Origin: Candidatus Thermokryptus mobilis
GTDB lineage: Bacteria; Bacteroidota; Ignavibacteria; Kryptoniales; Kryptoniaceae
NCBI RefSeq assembly: GCF_900070205.1
Contig: NZ_FAOO01000007.1
Location: 74,436 to 138,435, forward strand
Direction: 5' to 3'
DNA length: 64,000 nucleotides
Of this stretch, positions 25,940 through 35,018 are shown piece by piece. A program made the position numbers and the translations under genes. The number at the start of each line of letters is the position of its first letter. Position 1 is the stretch's first letter. Under the pieces are notes generated by a model. It made no database searches and was not told the DNA's origin. It worked only from the letters and a program-made list of their open reading frames with translations.

Positions 25940-26872
25940 ATGCGAAAATTCATTTTTTCTTTAGTTACACTTTTTTTGATCTTTCAATTTGAGATTGAAA
26001 ATGCTGATTCTTGGGGTTTTGATGCACACAAAAAGATCACTGAACTTGCAATTGATATAATTTTAAACCTTCAAAACGTAAAGGGTGTTGAGCAACAGAA
26101 GCTCAACTCACTTAAAAAGTTTCTTGAGGTGAACAAAGCAACCATAATTGAGAGATGCATTGAACCCGATTTGGTTAGAAATGAGCTTAAAGATGAGCAA
26201 TTCAATCACTTTATTGATATTGATAGATATGGAAGTTATCCTTTTGGGGAATTACCTCGGGATAAAAGAAAAGCGATTGAGAAATTTGGATATGAAAATG
26301 TTCAGAAAAATGGTCTTTTACCATGGAGAATCGCTGAGGTGATGGATAGTTTAGGTGAGGCGATTTCAAAGCAGGACAATGAAAAAATGTTGAGATATTT
26401 TTCGTGGATTGCGCACTATGTTGAAGATGCACATCAACCTTTACATGTCACTGAAAATTACGACGGACAGTTGACAAATCAACCGGGAATTCACTCAAGG
26501 TTTGAAACTGAACTTGTGAAGTATATGATTTCCAAGAATGGGTTGAATTTTAATCCGAAGCGACTTGCGAGTGAGCTGGGTAATTTTGAACCGATCTCCG
26601 ACAAAGTTAAATTTGCATTTGATATCGTCCTTGAAAGTTATAGATATATTGAGCCAATACTTGAGGCGGATAGATTTACAAAGGATAAAATACCGATTGA
26701 GAAACTCTATAGGATTGAAAAGCGAGATGGAAGGACGAGATATATCTATTCCGAAGATTATTATTCAATTATGAACGAGCGACTCGGTTCCCTTGTTCTT
26801 TCCAGAATGGAAAAATCAGCTGTTCGGCTTGCTTATATTTGGTTAAATGTTTGGATCAACTATTACAAATAA
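25940..26872 (+). CDS. secreted S1/P1-type zinc nuclease
   Basis: A 310-residue protein with a signal peptide (residues ~1-24) whose cleavage would leave Trp25 as the first residue of the mature chain. In S1/P1 nucleases the N-terminal Trp itself binds zinc. The next ligands are visible: His30 in WGFDAHKKI, then HYVEDAHQPLHV and HSRFE further on. The family are single-strand-preferring nucleases/3'-nucleotidases; the related zinc phospholipase C family shares the fold. The product should work outside the inner membrane. It begins a new unit after the terminator. Confidence 0.85.
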   Translation: MRKFIFSLVTLFLIFQFEIENADSWGFDAHKKITELAIDIILNLQNVKGVEQQKLNSLKKFLEVNKATIIERCIEPDLVRNELKDEQFNHFIDIDRYGSYPFGELPRDKRKAIEKFGYENVQKNGLLPWRIAEVMDSLGEAISKQDNEKMLRYFSWIAHYVEDAHQPLHVTENYDGQLTNQPGIHSRFETELVKYMISKNGLNFNPKRLASELGNFEPISDKVKFAFDIVLESYRYIEPILEADRFTKDKIPIEKLYRIEKRDGRTRYIYSEDYYSIMNERLGSLVLSRMEKSAVRLAYIWLNVWINYYK

Positions 26873-26885
26873 AATTTAAGTTAAA

Positions 26886-28277
26886 ATGAAGAAAACGAAG
26901 AGAGTTAAGGCGCAGAGTAACAGAGTATATTTAAGTGAACGAGAAATACCTAAGAAATGGTATAATATAGTTTACGACTTGCCGGAGAAACCTAAACCTC
27001 CAATAAACCCTAAGACAGGTCAACCGGTATCAATTGACGAATTAAGTATAATCTTTGCGAAAAGTTTGATTGAGCAGGAAATAAGCGAAAGGCAATGGAT
27101 AGAAATACCTGAGGAGGTTTTGAAGATATATCTATTATGGAGACCAACGCCACTTGTAAGAGCGCGAAATTTAGAGGAAGCGCTTGATACACCGGCTAGA
27201 ATTTATTATAAGTATGAAGGTGTCAGTCCTTCGGGAAGTCATAAACCCAACACAGCTGTCGCTCAGGCATATTATAATAAACTTGAGGGGATAGAAGTTT
27301 TAACTACAGAAACTGGGGCTGGTCAATGGGGAAGTGCTCTCGCTTTTGCTTGTAATTACTTTGATTTGAAGTGTAAAATTTTTATGGTTAAAGCAAGTTA
27401 TGAACAAAAGCCGTATAGAAAAGTTCTCATGCAAATGTGGGGTGCAGATGTGACGCCAAGTCCAAGCAATGAGACAGAAGTCGGTAAAAGAATTCTTGAA
27501 ATGGATCCGAACTCGCCTGGTAGCCTTGGTATAGCTATAAGTGAAGCGATTGAAGTCGCAATTCAAGATGAAAAAAACCGATATTCGCTTGGAAGTGTTC
27601 TGAACCATGTTTTGTTGCACCAAACGATCATAGGGCTTGAGGCAAAAAAACAGCTTGAAAAAATTGATGAATATCCGACAATTATAATTGGTTGTGTTGG
27701 TGGTGGTTCAAATTTTGCAGGCATAAGTTTTCCTTTCTTGATGGATAAACTTTACGAAAAGAAAAAATCACTGCGAATCCTTGCGGTTGAACCCTCTGCT
27801 TGTCCAACGCTTACTAAGGGAATTTATAGTTACGATTACGGTGACACAAGTAAATTGACACCACTTTTACCGATGTATACGCTTGGTCATGATTTTATAC
27901 CACCAAAAATTCATGCAGGTGGATTGAGGTATCACGGTATGAGTCCAATTGTAAGCAAGTTATATGCGGATGGTTTAATTGAAGCGAGAGCTTACACACA
28001 GAATGAGATTTTTGATGCTGCTTTAAAATTTGCACAAACTGAAGGAATTGTTCCAGCGCCTGAATCTGCTCATGCTATAAGAGCGGTAATTGATGAAGCG
28101 GTTAGGGCAAGGAAGGAAAACAAGGAAGAGGTGATTTTATTTAATCTTTCTGGTCATGGATTTTTTGATATGAGTGCATATCAAGATTACTTAAGTGGTG
28201 CGCTTGAAGATGTTGTTTTAACAGATGCTGAAATAGAGGAATTAACTCGTAAATTAGCCGGTTACCCTCGTCCTTAA
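26886..28277 (+). CDS. trpB2: tryptophan synthase beta subunit, TrpB2 type
   Basis: PLP enzyme that condenses indole with serine (or phosphoserine) to tryptophan. The 463-residue product is longer than ordinary TrpB, as in the TrpB2 group of archaea and thermophiles. The PLP lysine is Lys120 in [28 protein letters not shown] and the phosphate loop [10 protein letters not shown] follow. There is no trpA next to it, which is usual for TrpB2. It lies 13 bases after the nuclease gene. A role in indole salvage fits with tnaA further on in this window; that is inference. Confidence 0.93.
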   Translation: MKKTKRVKAQSNRVYLSEREIPKKWYNIVYDLPEKPKPPINPKTGQPVSIDELSIIFAKSLIEQEISERQWIEIPEEVLKIYLLWRPTPLVRARNLEEALDTPARIYYKYEGVSPSGSHKPNTAVAQAYYNKLEGIEVLTTETGAGQWGSALAFACNYFDLKCKIFMVKASYEQKPYRKVLMQMWGADVTPSPSNETEVGKRILEMDPNSPGSLGIAISEAIEVAIQDEKNRYSLGSVLNHVLLHQTIIGLEAKKQLEKIDEYPTIIIGCVGGGSNFAGISFPFLMDKLYEKKKSLRILAVEPSACPTLTKGIYSYDYGDTSKLTPLLPMYTLGHDFIPPKIHAGGLRYHGMSPIVSKLYADGLIEARAYTQNEIFDAALKFAQTEGIVPAPESAHAIRAVIDEAVRARKENKEEVILFNLSGHGFFDMSAYQDYLSGALEDVVLTDAEIEELTRKLAGYPRP

Positions 28278-28297
28278 TTTAAGAAAAATTAATTTCG

Positions 28298-28311
28298 TTA
28301 TTGCAAATTGA
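28298..28311 (+). repeat. TTATTGCAAAYTGA motif, copy 3
   Basis: TTATTGCAAATTGA preceded by TTCG. The proposed gltX start codon (TTG, 28308-28310) lies inside this motif. Confidence 0.6.
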
Positions 28312-29720
28312 TAAAAACAAGATTTGCACCAAGCCCCACAGGTCACTTACACATTGGAGGAGCAAGAACAGCAATTTTCAACTGGCTTTTTTCAAGAAAG
28401 AATAAAGGTGAATTTTATCTTAGAATTGAAGATACCGACAAGGAAAGGTCAAGTGAGGAAATGGTACAATCAATTGTAGATGGTTTAAAATGGCTTGGTG
28501 TTGATTGGGATGGTGATTTGTATTTTCAATCGCAACATATTGATGAACATGTCAAAGCTTGTTACGATTTGTTGAATCGTGGTCATGCCTATTTCTGCTA
28601 CTGTAGTGAAGAAGAGCTTGAAATGAAGCGCAAAGAGGCGGAAGAGAAGAAAATTCCATACAAGTATGATAGAAAGTGCTTATACCTTACTGAGGCGGAA
28701 AAATTAAAGTTTGAAAAAGAGGGAAGAGCCAAGGTTATAAGGTTTAAAGTTCCCGACGGCGAAACAATTTTTAATGATGTCGTTCATGGAGAGATAAAAT
28801 TTAAAAATTCGGAAATAGATGATTTTATAATTTTGAGATCAGATGGAACACCTGTTTATAATATGGCTGTTGTTGTTGATGACCACAATATGGGAATTAC
28901 TCATGTCATCAGAGGTGATGATCATATTTCAAATACCCCGAAACAGATTTTAATTTATCAGGCACTTGGTTGGGATATACCTGTTTTTGCGCATGTGCCC
29001 TTGATTTTGGGACCCGATAAAAAAAGGTTAAGCAAAAGGCACGGAGCAACTGCTGTTATTGAGTATAGGGAGAGAGGATTTCTCCCCGAAGCAATGTTCA
29101 ATTTTCTTTGCTTGCTTGGTTGGTCGCCCGGTGATAACCGTGAAATAATGAGCGTAGAGGAAATCATTGAGGCATTTGACATTTCAAGAATTCAAAAGAA
29201 AAGCGCTATATTTGATCAAGCTAAACTTGAATGGATGAACAGTGAATATATCAGGAGGAAGGATAATTTTGAATTATTGAAACTTTTGAAACCGTTCATT
29301 CAAAAGTATGGCTATGAAGTTGAAAGTGAGGATTATCTTCTCAAAGTTATAAGTTTAATGAAGAGTAGGGTTAAGGTTTTGGAGGATTTTGTAACTTTCG
29401 GAAGATATTTCTTTGAAGACCCGCTTCAATATGATGAGGAAGGGTTAAAAAAATACTGGAAAGAGAATACAGCAGAGATACTTGAAAGTTTTATTGAGAG
29501 GTTGGAAAACTTAGAAGATTACAACGCAATTGAAATTGAGAAGAGACTAAGGGCTTTAGCTATGGAGAAAAACATAAAAACTGCTGAATTAATCCATCCG
29601 ATACGGCTTGCTATTACTGGGATGAAAGTAAGTCCTGGGCTTTTTGAAGTTATGGAAGTTCTTGGGAAGAATACGGTTATGAGAAGAATAAAAAAATTTG
29701 TGGAGAAATTTAAAAATTAA
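28308..29720 (+). CDS. gltX: glutamate-tRNA ligase
   Basis: Charges tRNA-Glu (and in some bacteria tRNA-Gln) with glutamate. The 470-residue class I synthetase has the HIGH box as HLHIGG, the zinc-like Cys region CYCSEEEL, and the KMSKS box as KKRLSKRHG. Length is normal. The only workable start is the TTG at 28308, because the conserved TRFAPSPTG begins three codons later. That places the start inside the repeated TTATTGCAAAYTGA motif with no visible ribosome site, so the message may have almost no leader, or be translated from a trpB2 read-through. Confidence 0.95.
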   Translation: MIKTRFAPSPTGHLHIGGARTAIFNWLFSRKNKGEFYLRIEDTDKERSSEEMVQSIVDGLKWLGVDWDGDLYFQSQHIDEHVKACYDLLNRGHAYFCYCSEEELEMKRKEAEEKKIPYKYDRKCLYLTEAEKLKFEKEGRAKVIRFKVPDGETIFNDVVHGEIKFKNSEIDDFIILRSDGTPVYNMAVVVDDHNMGITHVIRGDDHISNTPKQILIYQALGWDIPVFAHVPLILGPDKKRLSKRHGATAVIEYRERGFLPEAMFNFLCLLGWSPGDNREIMSVEEIIEAFDISRIQKKSAIFDQAKLEWMNSEYIRRKDNFELLKLLKPFIQKYGYEVESEDYLLKVISLMKSRVKVLEDFVTFGRYFFEDPLQYDEEGLKKYWKENTAEILESFIERLENLEDYNAIEIEKRLRALAMEKNIKTAELIHPIRLAITGMKVSPGLFEVMEVLGKNTVMRRIKKFVEKFKN

Positions 29721-29733
29721 CAGGGGAGCTTTA

Positions 29734-30333
29734 ATGATACTTCCAATATATCTTTATGGCGATCCAATTTTTAAGAAGCCGGCTCAAAAAGTTAAGTGGG
29801 TGGACGAGAAATTCATTGATACGCTTAAAGATATGTTTGAAACGATGACAGTTGCTGACGGAATTGGGCTTGCAGCGACGCAAGTTGGGATTCCTTTTTC
29901 TTTTGCTGTAATTGATGTTTCAGTTTATGAGGAGTATAAAGATTTTAAAAGAATGGTTATAATTAACCCGGAAATTGTTCATTCTGACGGTGAAGATGTA
30001 ATGGAAGAGGGATGTTTGAGCATCCCGGGAATAAGAGCCGAGATAATAAGACCTGCGAAAGTTGTCTTGCGTTATCAGGACATTGATATGAAGGTAAACG
30101 AAATTGAATGTGAAGGTTTGCTTGCAAGGGTCGTTCAGCACGAAGTTGATCATCTTTACGGGAAATTCTTTATTGATTATCTTTCTCCAGTGAGGTTGAA
30201 GACATTAAAGCCGAAATTAACTAAGATACGAAGAGGCAATGTGAAGGCACATTATCCAGTGGTTGTTCCGGGGACAAAGAAGGTTATTTTTCCTGAAGTT
30301 GAGGCAACAAGTAGAAGACAAAGCAGTGATTAA
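29734..30333 (+). CDS. def: peptide deformylase
   Basis: Removes the formyl group from nascent proteins. All three motifs are present: GIGLAATQVG, EGCLSIPG and QHEVDHLYG. The start at ATG 29734 (MILPIYLYGDP, 199 residues) is set by CAGGGGAGC just upstream; an earlier codon at 29698 would overlap gltX. The C-terminal tail is longer and basic. fmt follows 23 bases later, the usual def-fmt pair, so removal and addition of formyl-Met are co-expressed. Confidence 0.95.
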   Translation: MILPIYLYGDPIFKKPAQKVKWVDEKFIDTLKDMFETMTVADGIGLAATQVGIPFSFAVIDVSVYEEYKDFKRMVIINPEIVHSDGEDVMEEGCLSIPGIRAEIIRPAKVVLRYQDIDMKVNEIECEGLLARVVQHEVDHLYGKFFIDYLSPVRLKTLKPKLTKIRRGNVKAHYPVVVPGTKKVIFPEVEATSRRQSSD

Positions 30334-30356
30334 AAAGAAGAAATTGTATCGCTTCA

Positions 30357-31337
30357 ATGAGAATAATCTTTATGGGAACTCCTGAATTTGCAATTCCATC
30401 TTTGGAAGTTCTTTTAAAAAACGGATATGAGATATGCGCGGTTGTGACTGCACCGGATGAGCCGAAGGGTCGTGGATATAAGCTTTCCCCACCCCCCGTT
30501 AAGGTTTTTGCTTTGCAGAACAATTTGAAAGTTCTTCAACCTCAAAATTTGAAAGATCCAAATTTCATAAACGAGATTAAAAAAATATCTCCCGATTTAA
30601 TAGTCGTTGTTGCTTTCAGGATACTCCCAAAGGAGGTTTTTTCAATTCCACCACTTGGGACAATTAATGTTCATGCTTCACTTTTGCCGAAGTATAGGGG
30701 AGCAGCACCTATAAACTGGGCAATAATCAACGGGGAGAAAGAAACAGGTGTGACGACATTTTTTATAGATGAGAAAGTTGACGCTGGGAATATCATCCTT
30801 CAAAAGAAAATTGAGATAGGACAGGATGAGACGGCTGGAGAACTTCACGATAAACTTGCAAAACTTGGAGCAGAAGCATTGCTTGAGACCGTGAAAATTA
30901 TTCAAACAGGGAAAGTTCAAACAGTTAAACAGGATGAATCGCTCGCAACACCAGCTCCAAAAATCAAGAAGGAAATGTGCCAAATAAATTGGACTGAAAT
31001 GAAAGCAGAACATGTTCATAATTTCGTTCGTGGGCTTTCTCCTAATCCCGGTGCTTTTACATTTTTAAATGGGAAAATTTTAAAAATATACAGGACAAAA
31101 CTCGTTGAAAAAACATCTGAAGCTGCCGATTTGAAACCAGGGCAAATAATAGTTGATGGAGATTCAATATTTGCTGTCTGTTCGGATTTAAAGCTGGTTC
31201 AAATACTTGAGATTCAAATTGAGGGAAAGAAAAAATTAAAAAGCGAGGAATTTTTGAGAGGTTATAAACTAAAAACAGGGGACAATTTTGAAGTTATTGA
31301 AATAAATGAACTCAGAAAAATTTTGAAGAGGGAGTGA
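30357..31337 (+). CDS. fmt: methionyl-tRNA formyltransferase
   Basis: Formylates initiator Met-tRNA using N10-formyltetrahydrofolate. The 326-residue product has MRIIFMGTPEFAIPSLE, the catalytic NVHASLLPKYRGAAPINWA and FIDEKVDAGNI, then the tRNA-binding C-terminal domain. It follows def. Its stop overlaps the next ATG as TGATG. Together with the initiator tRNA at 18715, this window holds three parts of the initiation cycle. Confidence 0.96.
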   Translation: MRIIFMGTPEFAIPSLEVLLKNGYEICAVVTAPDEPKGRGYKLSPPPVKVFALQNNLKVLQPQNLKDPNFINEIKKISPDLIVVVAFRILPKEVFSIPPLGTINVHASLLPKYRGAAPINWAIINGEKETGVTTFFIDEKVDAGNIILQKKIEIGQDETAGELHDKLAKLGAEALLETVKIIQTGKVQTVKQDESLATPAPKIKKEMCQINWTEMKAEHVHNFVRGLSPNPGAFTFLNGKILKIYRTKLVEKTSEAADLKPGQIIVDGDSIFAVCSDLKLVQILEIQIEGKKKLKSEEFLRGYKLKTGDNFEVIEINELRKILKRE

Positions 31338-32044
31338 TGATATGCTCAGTTTGTGGTGTTAAAAATTCAAAATTTGACGTTAAGTGCCGAAATTGTTCTG
31401 CTTTCCTTCAAAGTCCAGTGAGGGTTTTAAATTTCTTTGAAATTTTATATTTGCTTTTCTCCAGCCCAAAGATCGCTTTTCATAAGATTATGATCTCCGA
31501 GAGAAAAAATTTTGTAGTTTTACTTGTCTATCTTTCTGGCGTGTATTTGTCAATTGATATATTTTACTTGCTTCATGCTGGGGAAAAGTTTGACAATTTG
31601 ATCTCTTTGATATTTATTATTTTCGCTATCGGGTCAGTTATTGGGTTAATCTTTATTTTCTGTATCTCACTTGTATTAAAGTTGTTCTTTAAATTCGGGG
31701 ATGAAAAACCTAATTTTAAATCACTTTTTGCGCTTTTATCATATATAACTGCGCCGATGTCCATATCAATTGCATTTCTTCTGCCAGCAAAACTTTCTGT
31801 ATTCGGAATTTACTATTTTACAGAGACACCAAAACCTTACGATCTAAAACCGATCCCGTTCTATATTTTTGCCTTGATTGATTTAATCTTGAAACTTTAC
31901 TCGTTATCGCTTTTATTTATAGCGGTAAATTACATAGCGGAAAGTTTACCAAAGACGGTTCTCTTTATGGTTTTAACTTCAATTTGTATGGTCGTTTTAT
32001 TAAATTTATTAACAGAGGCAGTAAAATTGCTTCTCTTTTATTGA
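31337..32044 (+). CDS. zinc-ribbon, Yip1-like multi-pass membrane protein
   Basis: A 235-residue protein with an N-terminal zinc ribbon (CSVCGVKN, then CRNCSAFL) and about five hydrophobic segments from residue ~60 on. This layout resembles the Yip1/YIF1-type domain found next to a zinc ribbon in many FCB bacteria; the function is unknown. The ATG at 31337 overlaps the fmt stop (TGATG) with AGAGGGA upstream. A GTG at 31334 is also possible. Confidence 0.75.
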   Translation: MICSVCGVKNSKFDVKCRNCSAFLQSPVRVLNFFEILYLLFSSPKIAFHKIMISERKNFVVLLVYLSGVYLSIDIFYLLHAGEKFDNLISLIFIIFAIGSVIGLIFIFCISLVLKLFFKFGDEKPNFKSLFALLSYITAPMSISIAFLLPAKLSVFGIYYFTETPKPYDLKPIPFYIFALIDLILKLYSLSLLFIAVNYIAESLPKTVLFMVLTSICMVVLLNLLTEAVKLLLFY

Positions 32045-32084
32045 GATATAAAAGCACATTTTAAAAATCAAAATTGGGAGAAAA

Positions 32085-33098
32085 ATGAAGAAAAAAATCA
32101 ACGCAGTTCAGTTTGGTTTAGGTCCAATAGGACAACTTTGCGCTAAAACAATTTTACAAAAGCATAGTGAAAGGATCAATCTCGTTGGTGCTGTTGATAT
32201 TGATCCATCAAAGGTCGGAAAAGAACTGGGCGAACTTCTTGGGATTGATAAGACGGGGATTGAAGTTGAAAGCGATATTAAAAACATATTGAAGAAAAAA
32301 AAGGTTGATTTGGTTTTTCACACTACCACATCTTTTATGAGCGATGTCAGAAAGCAACTTATTGATTTGATAAAGTTAAAGTTGAACATAGTTTCGTCAA
32401 CCGAGGAATTGTTTTTCCCGAGGTATAGAAACCGTGAGATTGCAGAGGAAATTGACAATCTTGCGAAAAAATTTAAAGTTAGAGTACTTGGCACTGGTGT
32501 AAATCCGGGTTTCGTTATGGATGTTTTACCCTCTGTTTTAACACAGGTCTGCACGAGCGTTAAAAGAATAAGGGTTGAAAGAGTTGTAAATGCGTCAAAA
32601 AGGCGTTTGCCACTTCAACTTAAAATTGGAGCTGGGCTGAAGGTAAGCGAATTCAAAGAAAAAAAGGCAACGGGTAGATTTGGTCACATTGGACTTGTGG
32701 AATCGCTCCAGTTTCTTGCTTATGTTCTTAACATTCAACTTGATGAGATTAAAGAGGAGCTTGATCCAATTGTAACCTATAAAAACTTGCGAACGGATTA
32801 CCTAACAATTCAGAAAGGAAGGGTTGCTGGCATACATCATAGAGCTATCGGCTTTAAGGATGGGAATGAGGTTATAGAGCTTGATTTAAAGATGTTCATT
32901 GGAGATCACAGAGATTATGACGCAGTTTACATAGATGGTGAACCACCGATAAAGATGAAAATTTTAAATGGTGTTTTTGGTGATACAGCGACAGTTGGAA
33001 GTTTAATAAATTGCGGATATTTAATTTTCAATGCCAAACCAGGGTTGTTGACCATGGCAGATATTGGTTTGCCACATGGATTTTTTAGTCAAAAATAA
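32085..33098 (+). CDS. dihydrodipicolinate reductase-like NAD(P)-dependent oxidoreductase
   Basis: A 337-residue protein with an N-terminal Rossmann fold (VQFGLGPIGQLCAK, GAVDIDPSKVGKELGEL). It lacks the catalytic signature of true DapB and is closer in layout to the 2,4-diaminopentanoate dehydrogenase-like group (VLGTGVNPGFVMD, and a C-terminal GDTATVGSLIN). It should reduce or oxidise a small amino or keto acid. In the related Ord enzyme, the substrate comes from ornithine breakdown; I cannot claim that here. It sits in the run between the membrane protein and the lipid kinase. Confidence 0.7.
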   Translation: MKKKINAVQFGLGPIGQLCAKTILQKHSERINLVGAVDIDPSKVGKELGELLGIDKTGIEVESDIKNILKKKKVDLVFHTTTSFMSDVRKQLIDLIKLKLNIVSSTEELFFPRYRNREIAEEIDNLAKKFKVRVLGTGVNPGFVMDVLPSVLTQVCTSVKRIRVERVVNASKRRLPLQLKIGAGLKVSEFKEKKATGRFGHIGLVESLQFLAYVLNIQLDEIKEELDPIVTYKNLRTDYLTIQKGRVAGIHHRAIGFKDGNEVIELDLKMFIGDHRDYDAVYIDGEPPIKMKILNGVFGDTATVGSLINCGYLIFNAKPGLLTMADIGLPHGFFSQK

Positions 33099-33113
33099 AT
33101 TTAGGATTTTAAG

Positions 33114-34073
33114 TTGGCGTACGAGTTTGTTCTATCAAAATGGTTTAAACTTGGAAATGAGCTGAAAACTCACATAGTTTTAAATCCTTATGCAGGGAGA
33201 TGGAGGGGTGCTAAACTATACCAAAAAATCCTCCAGTATGCGAGGGCGATAAAATATCTTGAAAGATTTCAACTGACCACGGCGCCGGGTGAGGCGATTC
33301 AAATAGCAAAGGAGACGAAGGCAGAGCTTATCGTAGCAGCCGGAGGCGATGGAACAGTAAATGAAGTTGTCAATGGCATTCTTCAAAGTGGATCTGAAAA
33401 ACTTCTTGGGGTTATTCCAATTGGTTCTGGTAATGATTTCGCCAAGATGTTAAATTTGAAACCGTTTAAAATCAAGATGGCAATTGAATCCTTAAGAAGG
33501 AAAACAACGATTACATCTGATGTTGGTTTGATTGAATTTTTAAGAAATGACGGGACATCCGGAAGTAGGTTTTTTATAAATGGAGTTGGGATTGGGTTTG
33601 ATGCAATGGCTGCCGATGAAAGCCGAAAGATAAAACATCTTCGCGGGATTCCGCTTTATACTCTTGCTCTTTTGAAGACACTCGCAAAGTATAAAGCACC
33701 TGAGATGAACATCAAGATTGATGGGAAGAACATATCGGGGCGGATTTTCCTTGTAGCTATCGGCAATGGGAAGTCTGCCGGAGGTGGCTTTCTTTTGACG
33801 CCAGATGCGAGAATAAATGATGAAGTTTTTGATGTTTGTTTGGTGAATGATCTTCCCATTTTTAGGGTTCTTCAGGTATTGCCAACCGTTTTGAAAGGAA
33901 AACATACCAAATATCCAGAAGTGACGATGATGAAAGCAAGAGAGATTGAAATAAAGTCCGACTCCGATCTTGTTCTTCACGCAGATGGTGAAATACTTGG
34001 AACTAATTTAAGATGGATTAGAATTTCAATTATTCCAAAAGCCGTTGAAGTGATATCAAATATGCAAAGTTAA
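33114..34073 (+). CDS. diacylglycerol kinase family lipid kinase (YegS/BmrU-like)
   Basis: Phosphorylates a lipid such as diacylglycerol with ATP at the inner membrane. The 319-residue product has the nucleotide motif VAAGGDGTVNEVVNGIL and IPIGSGNDFAKML, and GNGKSAGGGFLLTPDA in the C-terminal sandwich domain. A TTG at 33114 is the start; no ATG is near. era begins 1 base after its stop, so the two are almost surely co-translated. The exact lipid is unknown. Confidence 0.9.
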   Translation: MAYEFVLSKWFKLGNELKTHIVLNPYAGRWRGAKLYQKILQYARAIKYLERFQLTTAPGEAIQIAKETKAELIVAAGGDGTVNEVVNGILQSGSEKLLGVIPIGSGNDFAKMLNLKPFKIKMAIESLRRKTTITSDVGLIEFLRNDGTSGSRFFINGVGIGFDAMAADESRKIKHLRGIPLYTLALLKTLAKYKAPEMNIKIDGKNISGRIFLVAIGNGKSAGGGFLLTPDARINDEVFDVCLVNDLPIFRVLQVLPTVLKGKHTKYPEVTMMKAREIEIKSDSDLVLHADGEILGTNLRWIRISIIPKAVEVISNMQS

Positions 34074-34074
34074 A

Positions 34075-35001
34075 ATGGAAAACGAATTTAAAGATTTCAA
34101 AGCTGGATACGTTGCAATCGTAGGTGAACCAAATGTAGGGAAATCAACCCTGCTTAACACTTTGCTTCAACATAAGATATCAATTGTGACACCTAAACCG
34201 CAGACGACAAGGCATAAGATAATTGGAATAATGACAGGTGAGAACTATCAAATTGTCTTCCTTGATACACCTGGTTTGATAAAACCGAGGTACTTGCTTC
34301 AAGAGGTAATGATGAGATATGCAGAGTCAGCGCTTAATGACGCTGATATAATTCTTTTTATGGTTGATGTCAAAAAGGTGAAAACTAACGAAGCTGTAAC
34401 GAAAACCTTGCCGTTTGAAATTTTAAAGCGCTATGCTGATCAAAAACCCATAATACTTGTCATAAACAAAGTTGATTTGGTCAATAAACTTGAGGTTCTT
34501 CCGATAATTGATTTTTTTAGCAAAGTTTTCCCATTCAAAGAGATCGTTCCAATTTCAGCGTTAAAGGGTCAAAATATAGATGAATTGAAAAAGGTTTTGC
34601 TTCAATACCTGCCAAATCATCCACCATTTTATCCACCCGATATGGTAACTGAACATCCAGAAAGATTTTTCGTGGCTGAGATAATTCGTGAGAAAATTTT
34701 TCAGATCTTTAGACAAGAAATACCATATTCAACCACTGTTTCAATAGTTGAGTTTAGAGAAGCAAAAGAAGAAGGGGAGCGTGATTATATTCGGGCTGAA
34801 ATATATGTTGAGAAGGAATCACAAAAGGGGATTATAATTGGGAAAGATGGACAAATGCTTAAAAAGGTTGGAACGCTTGCCAGGGAAGAAATTGAATGGT
34901 TTCTCGGGCGTCCAGTTTATCTTGACCTCTATGTTAAAGCAAGGAAGAAATGGCGTGATAGTAAAGCGTGGCTAAAGAGATTGGGATATACAGTTGACTA
35001 A
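34075..35001 (+). CDS. era: GTPase Era
   Basis: GTPase needed for 16S rRNA processing and small-subunit assembly. The 308-residue product has G1 VGEPNVGKSTLLNTLL, G2/G3 with DTPGLIKPRY, G4 NKVD, and a C-terminal KH RNA-binding domain (GIIIGKDGQMLKKVG). Length and layout are standard. Confidence 0.97.
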   Translation: MENEFKDFKAGYVAIVGEPNVGKSTLLNTLLQHKISIVTPKPQTTRHKIIGIMTGENYQIVFLDTPGLIKPRYLLQEVMMRYAESALNDADIILFMVDVKKVKTNEAVTKTLPFEILKRYADQKPIILVINKVDLVNKLEVLPIIDFFSKVFPFKEIVPISALKGQNIDELKKVLLQYLPNHPPFYPPDMVTEHPERFFVAEIIREKIFQIFRQEIPYSTTVSIVEFREAKEEGERDYIRAEIYVEKESQKGIIIGKDGQMLKKVGTLAREEIEWFLGRPVYLDLYVKARKKWRDSKAWLKRLGYTVD

Positions 35002-35018
35002 AAAAAGGAAATTTTAAA

